Source of the DNA: Paenibacillus amylolyticus
GTDB lineage: Bacteria > Bacillota > Bacilli > Paenibacillales > Paenibacillaceae
Length of the DNA: 64,000 bases
Assembly: GCF_029689945.1 (NCBI RefSeq)
Contig: NZ_CP121451.1
Coordinates: 5,332,001 to 5,396,000 of the forward strand
Reading direction: 5' to 3'
Part shown: one piece after another, positions 26,623-37,901 of the stretch
Position numbering within the stretch: position 1 is the stretch's first letter
How the letters are laid out: each line of letters begins with the position of its first letter
Made by a program: the position numbers and the translations under genes
The notes under the pieces: generated by a model
Database searches by the model: none
What the model was told of the DNA's origin: nothing
Seen by the model: only the letters and a program-made list of their open reading frames with translations

Positions 26623-29208
26623 TTATCGTTGTACGGTCTCCATAATGAAGGCTTCAATAACGTCGCCCTCTTTGAGATCATTGTATTTATCCAGTGTGAT
26701 ACCGCACTCGTAGCCTTGGGCTACTTCTTTGGCATCATCTTTATAACGTTTCAGGGAATCCAGCTTACCTTCGTAAAGGACGATGCCATCACGAATCAGG
26801 CGTGCTTCCGCAGAACGCGTAATTTTACCCGAGGTAACCATACAACCCGCAATGGTACCCACTTTACTGATCGAGAACGTGCTACGAACTTCAGCATGAC
26901 CGATAACTTTTTCTTTGTAGATCGGGTCAAGCATACCTTTCATCGCTTGTTCAATCTCTTCGATAACACTGTAGATTACGCGATGCAGACGAATGTCTAC
27001 TTGCTCCTGATCTGCAGTTGCTTTCGCCTGGTTATCCGGACGAACGTTGAAACCAATCACGATGGCATTGGATGCTGCAGCCAAAATGATGTCGGACTCA
27101 GTGATTGCACCAGCGCCGCTATGAATAATCTTCACGCGTACACCTTCAACTTCGATCTTCGCAAGGGAACCTTTCAATGCTTCAACCGAACCTTGTACGT
27201 CACCTTTGATGATCACATTCAGATCTTTGATCTCACCATCTTTGATGTGCTGGAACAGATCATCCAACGTTACGCGAGTATGCGTACCCAGATCGGATTC
27301 GCGTTGCGTAATCGCACGTTTGTCAGCGATGGAACGCGCTTTGCGCTCATCTTCGAACACCATGAATGGATCTCCCGCACCTGGAACCTCAGTCAAACCT
27401 GTGATTTCTACAGGTGTTGAAGGTCCAGCTTCTTTCAGTCGGCGACCTTTATCATTGACCATCGCACGCACACGACCGAAGCAGTTACCTGCTACGAAAG
27501 CATCTCCGACTTTCAATGTACCGTGCTGTACGAGGATACGGGCAACTGGGCCACGTCCTTTATCCAGCTCGGCTTCAATCACGGTACCACGGGCACGTTT
27601 GTCCGGGTTCGCTTTATATTCATTCACCTCTGCAACGAGCAGAATCATTTCAAGCAGACCTTCCAGACCCATTCTTTGTTTAGCAGACACGTTAACAAAG
27701 ATGGTATCTCCGCCCCACTCTTCCGGAACGAGTTCATAGTTAGTCAATTCTTGTTTTACTTTATCCGGATCAGCACCCGGTTTGTCAATTTTATTGACAG
27801 CAACGATAATTGGAAGCCCAGCAGCTTTAGCGTGGTTAATCGCCTCAACCGTTTGTGGCATAACACCGTCATCCGCAGCTACAACAATAATTGTAATATC
27901 CGTAACCTGTGCTCCACGTGCACGCATCGCTGTAAACGCTTCGTGACCCGGAGTATCCAGGAACGTAATTTTTTTGTTGTTGATTTCGACTTGATATGCA
28001 CCGATGTGCTGCGTGATTCCGCCTGCTTCGCCGCCTGTTACATTTGTAGAACGAATGGCATCAAGCAATGTCGTTTTACCATGGTCAACGTGACCCATAA
28101 TGGTTACTACTGGAGGACGGGACTGCAAATCTGCAGGATCATCATTCTCTTCAAGCGTTTCGAAACGATCATCTTCAAGTACAATCTTCACTTCAACCTC
28201 GACACCGAATTCACCTGAAAGCAGAAGGATCGTTTCGATATCAAGCTCTTGGTTGATTGTTGCCATAACACCCATAGCGATAAGTTTTTTGATAACTTCG
28301 GAAGCATCCTTATGAAGCAACTTCGCTGTCTCACCTACGGTCATATCACCACGAACGATGATTTTCTTAGGTGTGTTATCAATTTTCTCACGCTGTTGGT
28401 ATTGTTGCTGATTTCTGTTGCGGTTGTTCTTGCCACCACGGTTACCACGGAAGTTGCCGCCACGATTGTCATCATAACGACGTCCACCGCCACCGCTGTT
28501 CGATCGGTTGCCACCATTATTGTTGTTGCCAGTGTTGCCACCTGGGCCACTTCGACGTTGGCCTTGTCCTTGGCTCTGACCTTGACTACCGTTACGGTTG
28601 CCGCCAGTACCTGTATTACCACCGCTGTTAGGTCCTGAAGTTCTTACTTGACCGCCACCGCTGTTGTTTGGACGTTGACCCGATCCTTGCGGACGGGATG
28701 CAGTACTGCTTTGTCCACCTTGAGCTGGTCTTGGACGGTTACTTGATTGTCCTCCTTGGCTTGAGCCTTGGGAAGAGTTCGTTCTGTTGCGGCTGTCTTG
28801 GCCGCTGGGTCTTTGGGTGCCATTGTTATTGTTGGAATTTGGTCTATTGTTCATACCTACCTGCTTTTCCTGTTGTATTTTTGTTTGTACGGGACTACCG
28901 GATGTGTTACTGCTATTCGGCGTGTTCGCTCCGCCGGCCGGCTTGTTGCTGTCCACTGGTTTGTCACTGCGTACTGCCGAAGTGGCAACTGGTTTAGCTC
29001 CGTTGCCTTGTTTGGAAGCCGCAGTGGATTTTATATCTTTAAAAAATTGTTCCACCTTACCCACTGTACCATTCTCCATGACACTCATATGATTGTTTAC
29101 GGGAATTTCCAGTTTTTTAAGAATGGTTATAATTTCTTTACTGCTCATATTAAGGGACTTCGCATATTCATAAACTCGCAATTTATCCTTGTTTTCCTGT
29201 TTACTCAA
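26623..29208 (-). CDS. infB: Translation initiation factor IF-2
   Basis: The 861-residue GTPase brings initiator tRNA to the ribosome. It has an IF2_N helix motif at the N-terminus ([15 protein letters not shown]), a disordered segment of about 200 residues very rich in Gly, Asn, Ser, Gln and Arg (about 75-280), a second IF2_N motif, the G domain with [20 protein letters not shown] and NKIDK, then domains II-IV. The low-complexity part is longer than in B. subtilis and is coded by near-repetitive DNA. An ATG/stop overlap of eight bases with ylxQ shows coupling. Confidence 0.97.
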   Translation of the reverse strand: MSKQENKDKLRVYEYAKSLNMSSKEIITILKKLEIPVNNHMSVMENGTVGKVEQFFKDIKSTAASKQGNGAKPVATSAVRSDKPVDSNKPAGGANTPNSSNTSGSPVQTKIQQEKQVGMNNRPNSNNNNGTQRPSGQDSRNRTNSSQGSSQGGQSSNRPRPAQGGQSSTASRPQGSGQRPNNSGGGQVRTSGPNSGGNTGTGGNRNGSQGQSQGQGQRRSGPGGNTGNNNNGGNRSNSGGGGRRYDDNRGGNFRGNRGGKNNRNRNQQQYQQREKIDNTPKKIIVRGDMTVGETAKLLHKDASEVIKKLIAMGVMATINQELDIETILLLSGEFGVEVEVKIVLEDDRFETLEENDDPADLQSRPPVVTIMGHVDHGKTTLLDAIRSTNVTGGEAGGITQHIGAYQVEINNKKITFLDTPGHEAFTAMRARGAQVTDITIIVVAADDGVMPQTVEAINHAKAAGLPIIVAVNKIDKPGADPDKVKQELTNYELVPEEWGGDTIFVNVSAKQRMGLEGLLEMILLVAEVNEYKANPDKRARGTVIEAELDKGRGPVARILVQHGTLKVGDAFVAGNCFGRVRAMVNDKGRRLKEAGPSTPVEITGLTEVPGAGDPFMVFEDERKARSIADKRAITQRESDLGTHTRVTLDDLFQHIKDGEIKDLNVIIKGDVQGSVEALKGSLAKIEVEGVRVKIIHSGAGAITESDIILAAASNAIVIGFNVRPDNQAKATADQEQVDIRLHRVIYSVIEEIEQAMKGMLDPIYKEKVIGHAEVRSTFSISKVGTIAGCMVTSGKITRSAEARLIRDGIVLYEGKLDSLKRYKDDAKEVAQGYECGITLDKYNDLKEGDVIEAFIMETVQR

Positions 29209-29530
29209 TATACTCCACCTCCGACATTATACCGACTTGCTTGGAGATCATTTTTGCAAACCCTCGATCCGTTACTGCAAGAACTACACGCGTGTCTTTA
29301 CCGATACTTGAACCCAGACTATCCCGGTCAAATCCGATCAACAAAGGAACCTTATACGTTCCACATTTATCGCGAAATTTCTTTTGTGTATTGGCTGAGG
29401 CGTCACCCGCAACAATAACCATTTTAGCTTCGGAAGAACGGATCGCTTTCAGTACAATTTCTTCACCTGTTACGAGTTTGCCCGCACGCATAGAGAGTCC
29501 CAGATAAGACAGCGTTTTAATATTAGTCAT
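29201..29530 (-). CDS. ylxQ: L7Ae-family RNA-binding protein YlxQ
   Basis: The 109-residue protein is an L7Ae/L30e-type protein ([25 protein letters not shown] motifs) that probably binds kink-turn RNA. I start at 29530 (MTNIKTL) because AGGAG lies just upstream; an in-frame start 14 codons earlier has no site. It overlaps both ylxR and infB by a few bases, as in the conserved nusA-ylxR-ylxQ-infB order. Confidence 0.9.
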   Translation of the reverse strand: MTNIKTLSYLGLSMRAGKLVTGEEIVLKAIRSSEAKMVIVAGDASANTQKKFRDKCGTYKVPLLIGFDRDSLGSSIGKDTRVVLAVTDRGFAKMISKQVGIMSEVEYIE

Positions 29531-29827
29531 TTTCACGCTCCTGTGCTGCTTTGAATTCATCCTCCACTGCAATGAAATCAGCTGCTAATTGCTCATAAAT
29601 TTCAGGTGAAACTTTGCCTTTTAACGCCCGATCCAAAGCCCGGTTTTTGAGTGCGAGCTTAAAACAGGACTCTTTGCCGCATAAATAGGCTCCACGTCCG
29701 GATTTTTTGCCAGTCAAATCGATCAGCACTTCATCCTCTGGTGTTTTAACGATGCGGATCAGCTGCTTTTGGGCATCATTTCCTGGCATGCTACACATTT
29801 GCGCAGCGGCACTTTTTTTGGTTTCAT
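29523..29827 (-). CDS. ylxR: YlxR-family RNA-binding protein (one frameshift)
   Basis: The 101-residue protein (corrected) has the YlxR signature RKCVACQEMMPKKQLIRIV, followed by DLTGKKSGRGAYLCGKESC. As given, the first 20 codons are in a different frame from the rest because the A4 run at 29767-29770 (minus strand) needs A5. The true start is the ATG at 29827. YlxR proteins have been reported to bind RNA and affect RNase P; the four-Cys pattern is partly kept here (CVAC and CGKESC). Confidence 0.9.
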
Positions 29828-29852
29828 ACGTCAGCGCCCCCCGTACTTTACT

Positions 29853-30949
29853 TTAGTCGACGGAGACGGAATCCTGATGCATCTCAGAAGAAGAATCTTT
29901 TTCTCTGCCGAATTCCTGTTCCGCCTGGCTCTCGCTCTTAATGTCGATTTTCCAGCCGGTTAATTTGGCTGCCAATCTGGCATTTTGGCCTTTGATACCA
30001 ATTGCGAGCGACAGTTGATAGTCCGGAACGATAACCCGAGCCATCTTTTCTTCCTCAAATACATGAACTTCCAATACTTTGGAAGGACTCAGTGCATTAG
30101 CAACATATTCGTCTACCTGATCGGAGTAACGAACGATGTCGATTTTTTCACCGCGCAGCTCACCCACAATGGTCTGCACGCGCATTCCCTTAGGACCTAC
30201 ACAAGATCCAACTGGATCAACTTCCTCATTGCGGGAATGTACGGCAATCTTGGAGCGGAACCCTGCTTCGCGAGCGACGGAGCGAATTTCAACTACACCG
30301 TCAAAGATCTCAGGCACTTCCAGTTCAAAGAGACGTTTCAAGAGGCCCGGATGGGTACGGGACAAAATGATTTGCGGCCCTTTAGTCGTATTCTCGACCT
30401 TGGTGATATACGCTTTAATGCGGTCACCATGAACAAACTTCTCGTTCGGCATCAATTCGGTCAGCGGCAATGCCGCTTCGATTTTGCCCAGATCGATGTA
30501 GATATTGCGCAAATCCTGACGCTGCACCACTCCCGTAACGATATCTTCTTCCTTATCTACGAAAGCGTTGTAGATCAGGCCGCGTTCGGCTTCACGAATC
30601 CGCTGGGTCACTACCTGTTTGGCAGTCTGTGCGGCGATACGTCCGAAATCACGCGGCGTAACTTCAATCTCCGCAATATCTTCCAGCTGGAAGTGTGGGT
30701 TGATTTCGCGTGCAGCAGGCAATGAAATTTCGGTACGTGAATCCAGGACTTCTTCCACGATCAATTTACGGGCATACACCCGAATAACTCCCGTATTACG
30801 GTTCATGTCAACACGCACATTCTGGGCCGTGTTGAAATTCCGCTTGTAGCTGGAAATTAGTGCAGCCTCGATCGCTTCAAACAGCACATCCTTGCTGATC
30901 CCTTTTCCCGTTCCAATTCATTCATTGCTTCAATAAAATCCATACTCAT
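29853..30949 (-). CDS. nusA: Transcription factor NusA (one frameshift near the start)
   Basis: NusA binds RNA polymerase and controls pausing and termination. The protein has an N-terminal polymerase-binding domain, an S1 domain (IVTGVVQRQDLRNIYIDLG) and two KH domains (GSCVGPKGMRVQTIV and LAIGIKGQNARLAAKLTG), and like other Firmicute NusA lacks the C-terminal acidic repeats. The first 16 codons are out of frame: the GGG at 30900-30902 (minus strand) must be GGGG, giving ELEREKGISKDVLFEAIEAAL. Corrected length is 365 residues. The start is the ATG at 30949 with GGGGG ten bases upstream. Confidence 0.95.
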
Positions 30950-31072
30950 GAATGTTGATCCCCCTTTCAAACATGGCATCTCATACGTAAAACGGCGAAA
31001 GGCTCTGAACTCATGAGCACCTTGCCGTTATCGTGAGATGTGTCTTTTTCATTAATAAAGTGAACAAGGCAC

Positions 31073-31534
31073 TTAAAACAAAATAGCTAGGCGCGCACTG
31101 GCAACCTTATCATAAGAGATGGCATGCTGTTTTTTGCCTGCTTCGATCACGAGTTCCCCGTCATCAAAGGAAAGCAGCTTGCCTTCAAATTCCTTCAATC
31201 CGTTCACCGGCTCGTAGGTTGTAACAAAAACATTTTTGCCTACAGCTTTGGTAACGTCCTCAGGTTTTTTCAGTGGACGCTCCGCACCGGGAGAAGACAC
31301 TTCAAGGAAATAGATGGTTGGAATCGGATCGTTCTCATCCAGCTTGGCGCTCAGCTTTTCGCTGATTAAGACGCAATCGTCGATGTCGATGCCACCCTCT
31401 TTGTCGACATACACCCGTAAAAACCAGTTGCTGCCTTCTTTGACGTATTCGATGTCAACCAGCTCGAAGCCTTGTTCGTTCAAGTAGGGTTGGATCATTT
31501 CTTCCACGGTAGATTTAATGTTCGTTGTGCTCAA
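31073..31534 (-). CDS. rimP: Ribosome maturation factor RimP
   Basis: The 153-residue protein acts in 30S subunit assembly. It shows the RimP pattern [38 protein letters not shown] and a C-terminal Sm-like domain. The likely start is a TTG at 31534, spaced eight bases from GGAGG; another TTG two codons upstream is too close to that site. It is the first gene of the rimP-nusA-ylxR-ylxQ-infB operon. Confidence 0.94.
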   Translation of the reverse strand: MSTTNIKSTVEEMIQPYLNEQGFELVDIEYVKEGSNWFLRVYVDKEGGIDIDDCVLISEKLSAKLDENDPIPTIYFLEVSSPGAERPLKKPEDVTKAVGKNVFVTTYEPVNGLKEFEGKLLSFDDGELVIEAGKKQHAISYDKVASARLAILF

Positions 31535-31616
31535 AACCAATAACCTCCAACTTAGGTTACACCAGCAAAAAGCACTGGCAGATTATTCAATACCCAAGAT
31601 TCTTGTATACCAAAGA

Positions 31617-31644
31617 CTAAAGAGTGGGTTTCCCCACTCTTTAG
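31617..31644 (-). promoter_or_regulatory. Perfect hairpin in the rimP operon leader
   Basis: The minus strand reads CTAAAGAGTGGG, loop GAAA, CCCACTCTTTAG: a perfect 12-bp stem with a GNRA loop. TCTTTGG follows, so the T-run is weak. It lies about 25 bases downstream of the rimP promoter's expected start site and 83 bases before the rimP start. It could be an attenuator or an RNA-stabilising leader hairpin as well as, or in place of, a polC terminator. Confidence 0.7.
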
Positions 31645-31673
31645 AAATTCGTACTATCTCGTTCACTTCAAAA

Positions 31674-31702
31674 ATTATAACATAGTCTGGTAATAGTGAC
31701 AA
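31674..31702 (-). promoter_or_regulatory. Sigma-A promoter of the rimP-nusA-infB operon
   Basis: TTGTCA (31697-31702), a 17-base spacer and a perfect TATAAT (31674-31679) are read on the minus strand between the polC stop and rimP. Confidence 0.8.
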
Positions 31703-31790
31703 GTAAGCGATGATTCAGGCGGTTTACTTACTAATGAAGGAAAAATTACGTTGCCCCCATCAATCACCATTTTAAGATCCAAATTCAAGC

Positions 31791-34700
31791 TTAGAAAAGG
31801 GAAAGCTGATTGCTCTCTGGCAAGCCACGGAAACATCCCATATTCGACAGCAGTTCAACAATGGTCTTACTTGCTTTTGACTTCTGCTGGAAGTCCTCGA
31901 CCGACAAAAACTCACCATGATCTCTCGCTGCAGCAATATTGCGAGCCGCATTATCCCCGATTCCTGCCAACGCTGAAAATGGAGGGATTAATGATTTTCC
32001 GTCAACGATGAACTTCGTCGCTTCCGAACGGTACAAGTCAATGGATTTCAGTGAGAATCCGCGTGCTGTCATTTCCAGCCCCATCTCAAGGACAGGTAAC
32101 ATGTTTTTCTCTTTCGGAGGTGCCTGGAAACCCAGTTGCTCAATTTCCGTTATTTTTCGATAAATCGCGTCATATCCCTGACACATCAGTTCGATATCAA
32201 TCTCATCCGCTCGAACGGTAAAGTAAGTTGCGTAATATTCAATTGGATGATACAGCTTGAAGAACGCCGTACGCACTGCCGAAATAACATAAGCGGCTGC
32301 GTGCGCCTTCGGAAACATGTACTGGATTTTGAGACAGGAATCAATGTACCATTGAGGCACTTTGCAATTCTTCATCTCGTCAATCCATTCCTGTGGCAGA
32401 CCACGTCCCTTACGAACACTCTCCGTGATTTTAAATGCCAGACTGGCATCCATTCCCGCTTTATAGATCAGGAATAACATGATGTCATCCCGACAACCGA
32501 TTACCGTCTTAATGTTACACGTTCCGTTCTTAATCAGATCCTGTGCGTTTCCAAGCCATACCCCTGTACCATGGGACAATCCGGAGATCTGCAATAAATC
32601 GGCAAAAGATGTCGGCTGGGATTCAACAAGCATCTGACGTACAAACTTCGTTCCCATTTCCGGCACACCGAACGTTGCAACTGGCGATCTAATCTGTTCC
32701 GGTGTAACTCCCAGCGCTTCGGTGGAGTTAAACATGCTCATAACTTTGGGATCATTCATTGGAATCGTCGTTGGATCTACCCCTGTCAGATCCTGCAACA
32801 TCCGCATCATCGTCGGATCATCGTGTCCCAGAATATCAAGTTTCAGCAAGTTTTCTTCAAAAGCATGATAATCAAAGTGTGTCGTTTTCCACTCTGCATT
32901 AACGTCATCAGCCGGAAATTGAACAGGTGTAACGTCTTCGACCTCAATGTAATCAGGTACCACGACAATACCGCCAGGGTGTTGTCCAGTGCTCCGTTTT
33001 ACCCCTGTACATCCCGAAGCCAATCGATTCAATTCAGCTCCGCGCCATTTCTTGTGATGTTCTTCCTCATATTTCTTGGCAAAACCAAATGCTGTTTTCT
33101 CAGCCACCGTACCAATGGTCCCGCACGGAAAACACTCTTCTCACTAAATAGTACTTTCGTATAGTTATGAGCATGAGGCTGATAATCGCCTGAGAAGTTC
33201 AAGTCAATATCGGGAACTTTATCTCCTTTAAATCCAAGGAAGGTTTCGAACGGAATATCCTGACCTTCTCCTTTAAGCGTTCCACCACAATTCGGACATT
33301 CTTTCTCTGGAAGGTCAAATCCACTCCGAACGCTGCCGTCCAGGAACCACTCACTGTGTTTGCATTCCGAATTTACACAAATATAATGCGCTGGTAGCGG
33401 ATTAACCTCGGATATACCCAGGAATGTAGCAACGACAGATGAGCCTACCGATCCCCGCGAACCCACGAGATAACCATCCTGATTCGATTTTTTAACCAAG
33501 CGTTCCGAGATCAGATAGTTGGCAGAAAAACCATATTTAATAATTGGAATGAGTTCTTTTTCCAGTCGTGCCACGATTACTTCTGGTAATTCCTCGCCAT
33601 AGATGGACTTGGCAGTGTTATAGCAGGTATTACGAATCTCATCGTCTGCACCCTCCAGAATCGGAGTAAACAGTTTGTCCGGGAATAACTTAATTTCCTC
33701 AAATCGGTCAGACAACTCCACCGTATTAGTAACAACAACCTCGTAGGCTTTGTCTTGACCGAGGAACTGGAACTCTTCCAGCATTTCCTCTGTCGTTCTA
33801 AAATGCGCATCCGGTTTACGTTGATCTTTCAGTGGACTAAATCCTGTAATTCCGTGAATGGTGATATCCCGATATAACTTGTCACGCGGCTCCAAATAAT
33901 GCACATTACCTGTGGCTATGACCGGTTTGTTAAGTTTTGCACCAATATCGATGACTTTGCGAATCGCTGTTTTGATTTCTTCGGGTGTAGCCACCAGCCC
34001 TTTATCCACCAAATGCATATACATGGTAAGGGGTTGAATCTCCAGTATGTCATAGAACTCGGCAATCTCTTCCGCTTCTTCGAGCGATTTGTTTAGTACC
34101 GCTTCGAAAAACTCACCTTTTTCACAGCCCGATAGGACAACAAGACCTTCACGCAAATTAATCAGTTTTGATTTGGGAATGCACGGTACCCGCTTGAAAT
34201 GTTCCGTATGAGAGAGAGAGACCAGCTTATATAGATTTTTCTTGCCGATATCATTCAGTGCATAGATTCCACAATGGAAAGGTCTTGTATTCGACAAGTC
34301 GACACCTACAAAATCATTCAAACGATCAAGCCTCGTCAAACCTTTCATCTGTGCAGCATCATTCAGTAATCCAACCAGGATCCCCGCGAGTGCAACCGTA
34401 TCATCAATCGCACGGTGATGGCTTTCGAGTCCAACCTTATATTTATCCGCCATCGTATTCAGACGGTGGTTTTTATTTTTTGGAAATAACAATCGCGCCA
34501 GTTCCAGCGTATCAAGGACCGGGTTAGGAAGCTCCGGCATCCCAATCTGTTTCAGGGAGGCCTGGATAAAGCCCATATCAAAACGGGCATTATGGGCAAC
34601 AAGTACACCATCTCCCGCAAACTGCACAAAATCACGGATAACCGGCTCAAGTTCAGGTGCATCTTTTACCATGTCATCATTAATATTGGTCAATTGCTGA

Positions 34701-36108
34701 ATGTTGTAGGGAATGCGTTCATGTGGATTTACAAATGTCGCAAACCGGTCGATTTCTTTGCCATCCTGCATCTTCACGGCAGCAATCTCAATAATTTTGT
34801 TCTGCGTTACCGAAAGACCTGTGGTCTCGATATCAAACACGATGTATGTCGCGCTTTGCAGATCCAAAGGCTGCGAGCCATTACAACTGCAACGGAGTCA
34901 TTCACGACATTGGCTTCAAGACCATAGATCATTTTAATTCCATTTTTCTTGGCAGCCTTGGAAGCCTCGGGATATACCTGCACCCCACCATGATCACTAA
35001 CTGCAATGGCCTTATGTCCCCACTCCGCTGCCATTTTCACGTATTTGTCAATTGAAGTTACTGCATCCATGGTACTCATGGTAGAGTGCAGATGGAACTC
35101 CACCCGTTTCTCTGGTGCATTATCTTTGCGAGACGGCGGTGCTTTGACTTCAATCAGATCCGATGGAATCATCGCGAGTTCAGGAATCTGCATAAACCGG
35201 TCATACTCTACACGACCACGCACTTTGACCCACTTACCGTTAGCCAGCAAACTGAGAATTTTAACATCCTCTTTTGTTTTGGCAAACATCTTCATTTGCA
35301 TGGAATCTGTAAAGTCCGTCAGATAGAAGGTAAACAAAGTATTCCCGTTACGCAGTTCTTTGCGATCCAGACCAAACACCGTACCTTGGAGCGTGACCTT
35401 TTTCTCTTCATCCTGGATTTCCTGCATAGGCACTGCTGGTTCCTTGATATCGTAACCCATCTGCAAACGCAGATCGCCCTGCTCCTCATCCACCGGAATT
35501 TCTGTATCCACTTCACTCATCATCTTTTCGATGACCTCTAGTTCCTCAACACGCTTTTGAGCTTGGAACTGTTCCATGGCTTCTTTATTGCTTCCCACTT
35601 CGCCTACTTGCATCTTGATGCGAAGAGGCAGATGAAAATATTTTTCATAGAATTTTGTGATAGCCTGATCAATCTGTTTTTTACGCGCCAACTCCATGGA
35701 GGTGGCATCACTCATTGTCAGTTGCAGAAGATCATGTTCACATTCAAAGGTTGTCCGATTGATCCAACCATTTACTGATGGAATCTCACGGGTAACCCAC
35801 TCCAAAAACAGATTCCAATATTCACTGACGATATCACCATTCTGTACCTTGTCCGTATATTTGAAGCCAAATGAAATTTTGGCGATATGATTCATCTTCT
35901 CTTGAATATGCAGACAAAATGTGCGATAGATCGGAGCAGGCACCAATGTATCCTTTGCAATCAGAATATTCCATTCCCGATTACTTCGATTGGTCTCTAC
36001 TTGTTCAATCCATCCATCCAAAAAATAGGGCTCTAACAGACCAGACGGAAGCTCTGCCTGTTTCATCAACAACTCAAACCGTTTTCTCTTCTCCTCGAAT
36101 CCGCTCAT
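31791..36108 (-). CDS. polC: DNA polymerase III PolC (two frameshifts in this sequence)
   Basis: PolC is the replicative polymerase of low-GC Gram-positives. In order it has an N-terminal domain, an OB domain, a split PHP domain (FHLHSTMS...VSDHGG), the 3'-5' exonuclease (FDIETTGLS), a zinc-containing region ([17 protein letters not shown]), the polymerase palm with the catalytic [10 protein letters not shown], and a C-terminal clamp-binding QLSLF. Three frames are joined by one base each: near 34875 (CTCGCAG needs CTCCGCAG, giving VMAPQPLDL) and at 33119 (GGACC needs GGAACC, giving [11 protein letters not shown]). Corrected length is 1,439 residues, the family norm. It follows proS as in B. 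subtilis. Confidence 0.96.
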
Positions 36109-36239
36109 CGTGTTCCTCCTTGTACCCCCTTAAAGCATGAAAAGCCTCTGCATTCAAAAATGTCACCGATCCGAACTCGCACCGACTCATTTATCCGACA
36201 GAAGCTCCCCACTCATTACTCTTACAGTCCGTACGTCCC

Positions 36240-36268
36240 ATTATATAAATTGAACAAAGAGATAGTCA
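36240..36268 (-). promoter_or_regulatory. Possible promoter ahead of polC
   Basis: The 270-base proS-polC gap contains a perfect TATAAT (36240-36245) on the minus strand with a weak TGACTA 17 bases upstream (36263-36268). I see no gene, T-box or clear terminator in the rest of the gap. Confidence 0.4.
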
Positions 36269-36378
36269 CACTTACCACTCCGATAACAGAACAACCTTCC
36301 GATCGCTTTGCTTCTTCAGGTTATTTCTGTTCTCTACGTTCTCATGTAAATGTTTAGTTCAATGTATATAATCCTGAC

Positions 36379-37833
36379 TTAATACGCTCTCGCAAACACA
36401 ACCGTGTGTTCTGCCTTTTCACCACAAGCCAGGCACGTATGCTTTTCTTCCGCAGGCTGGAACGGAATGTTCCGGCTTGTTGCACCAGTAACTTCTCTTA
36501 CTTTATCTTCGCAAGCTTCTGAACCGCACCATCCGGCCAGCGTAAACCCGCGTTTATTCTCCATTAGTTCTTTCATCTCATCGAGTGTATCCACGGAATA
36601 GAAGTTATCCGTCATAAACGTGCGAGCACGCTCTAACATATCTACTTGAATCTGTGTCAGCATAGACTGGATTTCTTCTACCAAGTTCGCTTGTTCTACA
36701 ACTTTTTTCTCACCTGTAATCCGTGATACGAGTACGCAAACGCCATTTTCCATATCACGTGGACCAATCTCCAGACGAATCGGAACACCGCGCATCTCGT
36801 ATTCGTTGAACTTCCAGCCTGGGCGAACATCGCTGCGATCATCCATTTTCACGCGGACTCCAGCTTTTTTCAACTCAGTGAACAGCTCATCTGCACGGCC
36901 AACCACCGCATCACGCGTTTTCGGAGGTCCGATTGGGATCATGACCACTTGTGTCGGTGCGACTTTAGGAGGAAGTACAAGACCACGGTCATCTCCATGA
37001 ACCATAATTAACGCACCGATCAAACGCGTGCTTACTCCCCATGAAGTCGTGTAAGCCAGCTCCAGCACATTGTTCCGGCTAAGGTACTGGATTTCAAATG
37101 CTTTTGCAAAGTTTGTACCCATGTAGTGAGATGTACCTGCTTGTACTGCACGTCCATCCTTCATCATGGCTTCGATCGAGTACGTATCCACCGCACCCGC
37201 AAACTTCTCGGATTTGGTTTTCTGACCCACAATCACAGGAATAGCCAAGTACTCCTCGACTACTTCACGATAAATCTCAAGCATTTTCATCGTTTCTTCC
37301 CGTGCTTCTTCTTCGGTCTCATGCGCAGTATGACCTTCCTGCCACAGGAACTCACTTGTGCGAAGGAAAGGCAACGTTCTTTTTTCCCAACGAACTACGT
37401 TAGCCCACTGGTTAATCAATACCGGAAGATCCCGATAAGACTGAATCCACTTGGAATACATGTGACCAATAATTGTTTCGGATGTAGGACGAATTGCCAG
37501 ACGTTCTTCCAGCTTCTCTCCGCCAGCTTCCGTAACCCATGGTAATTCAGGGTTGAAACCTTCCACGTGCTCTTTTTCCTTTTGAAAGAAGCTCTCTGGA
37601 ATGAACATCGGGAAATACGCATTGCGATGCCCTGTTTCCCGGAAGCGACGATCCAACTCATCCTTGATATGTTCCCAGATTTCGAATCCATCTGGCTTGA
37701 ACACAATACAACCACGTACAGGTGCATAGTCCATAAGATCAGCTTTTTTGATAACATCAATATACCAGCGTGAGAAATCCTCACCCTGTGGTGTAATTTC
37801 AGTCACGAACTGTTTATCATTTTCCTTTGACAT
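36379..37833 (-). CDS. proS: Prolyl-tRNA synthetase, archaeal/eukaryal type
   Basis: The 484-residue class II synthetase charges tRNA-Pro. It begins with the short ITPQGEDFSRWYIDVIKKADL segment and has RPTSETIIGHMYSKW, FLRTSEFLWQEGHTAH, and a C-terminal zinc-type domain (CGSEACEDK, CLACGEKAEH) ending in FARAY. These are features of the archaeal/eukaryal-like ProRS form. The large editing insertion between motifs 2 and 3 found in the roughly 565-residue bacterial-type enzyme is absent. The gene lies in the rseP-proS-polC slot that in B. subtilis holds the bacterial type. Start MSKEND at 37833 is preceded by GGAG. Confidence 0.93.
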   Translation of the reverse strand: MSKENDKQFVTEITPQGEDFSRWYIDVIKKADLMDYAPVRGCIVFKPDGFEIWEHIKDELDRRFRETGHRNAYFPMFIPESFFQKEKEHVEGFNPELPWVTEAGGEKLEERLAIRPTSETIIGHMYSKWIQSYRDLPVLINQWANVVRWEKRTLPFLRTSEFLWQEGHTAHETEEEAREETMKMLEIYREVVEEYLAIPVIVGQKTKSEKFAGAVDTYSIEAMMKDGRAVQAGTSHYMGTNFAKAFEIQYLSRNNVLELAYTTSWGVSTRLIGALIMVHGDDRGLVLPPKVAPTQVVMIPIGPPKTRDAVVGRADELFTELKKAGVRVKMDDRSDVRPGWKFNEYEMRGVPIRLEIGPRDMENGVCVLVSRITGEKKVVEQANLVEEIQSMLTQIQVDMLERARTFMTDNFYSVDTLDEMKELMENKRGFTLAGWCGSEACEDKVREVTGATSRNIPFQPAEEKHTCLACGEKAEHTVVFARAY

Positions 37834-37901
37834 AAGACTCCAGCGTCCTCCCATAACGACTACACTCTGAATGAAATGTTCAGAGCGCAGTCCAACCGTA
37901 A

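Noticed and set aside
26455..27420. 321-codon plus-strand open frame opposite infB
   Set aside because: It is antisense to conserved IF-2 domains, has no ribosome site, and its translation is Phe/Cys/His-rich without family features; it is a shadow of the infB codon pattern.
28380..28900. Repeat array (CRISPR-like) suggested by repetitive DNA
   Set aside because: The repetition is irregular, lies in the coding frame of infB and codes for Gly/Asn/Gln; there are no constant repeats with spacers.
36109..36378. T-box or other tRNA-responsive leader between proS and polC
   Set aside because: No T-box sequence (TGGNACCGCG-like) or specifier structure is visible, and the gap follows proS in place of preceding it.
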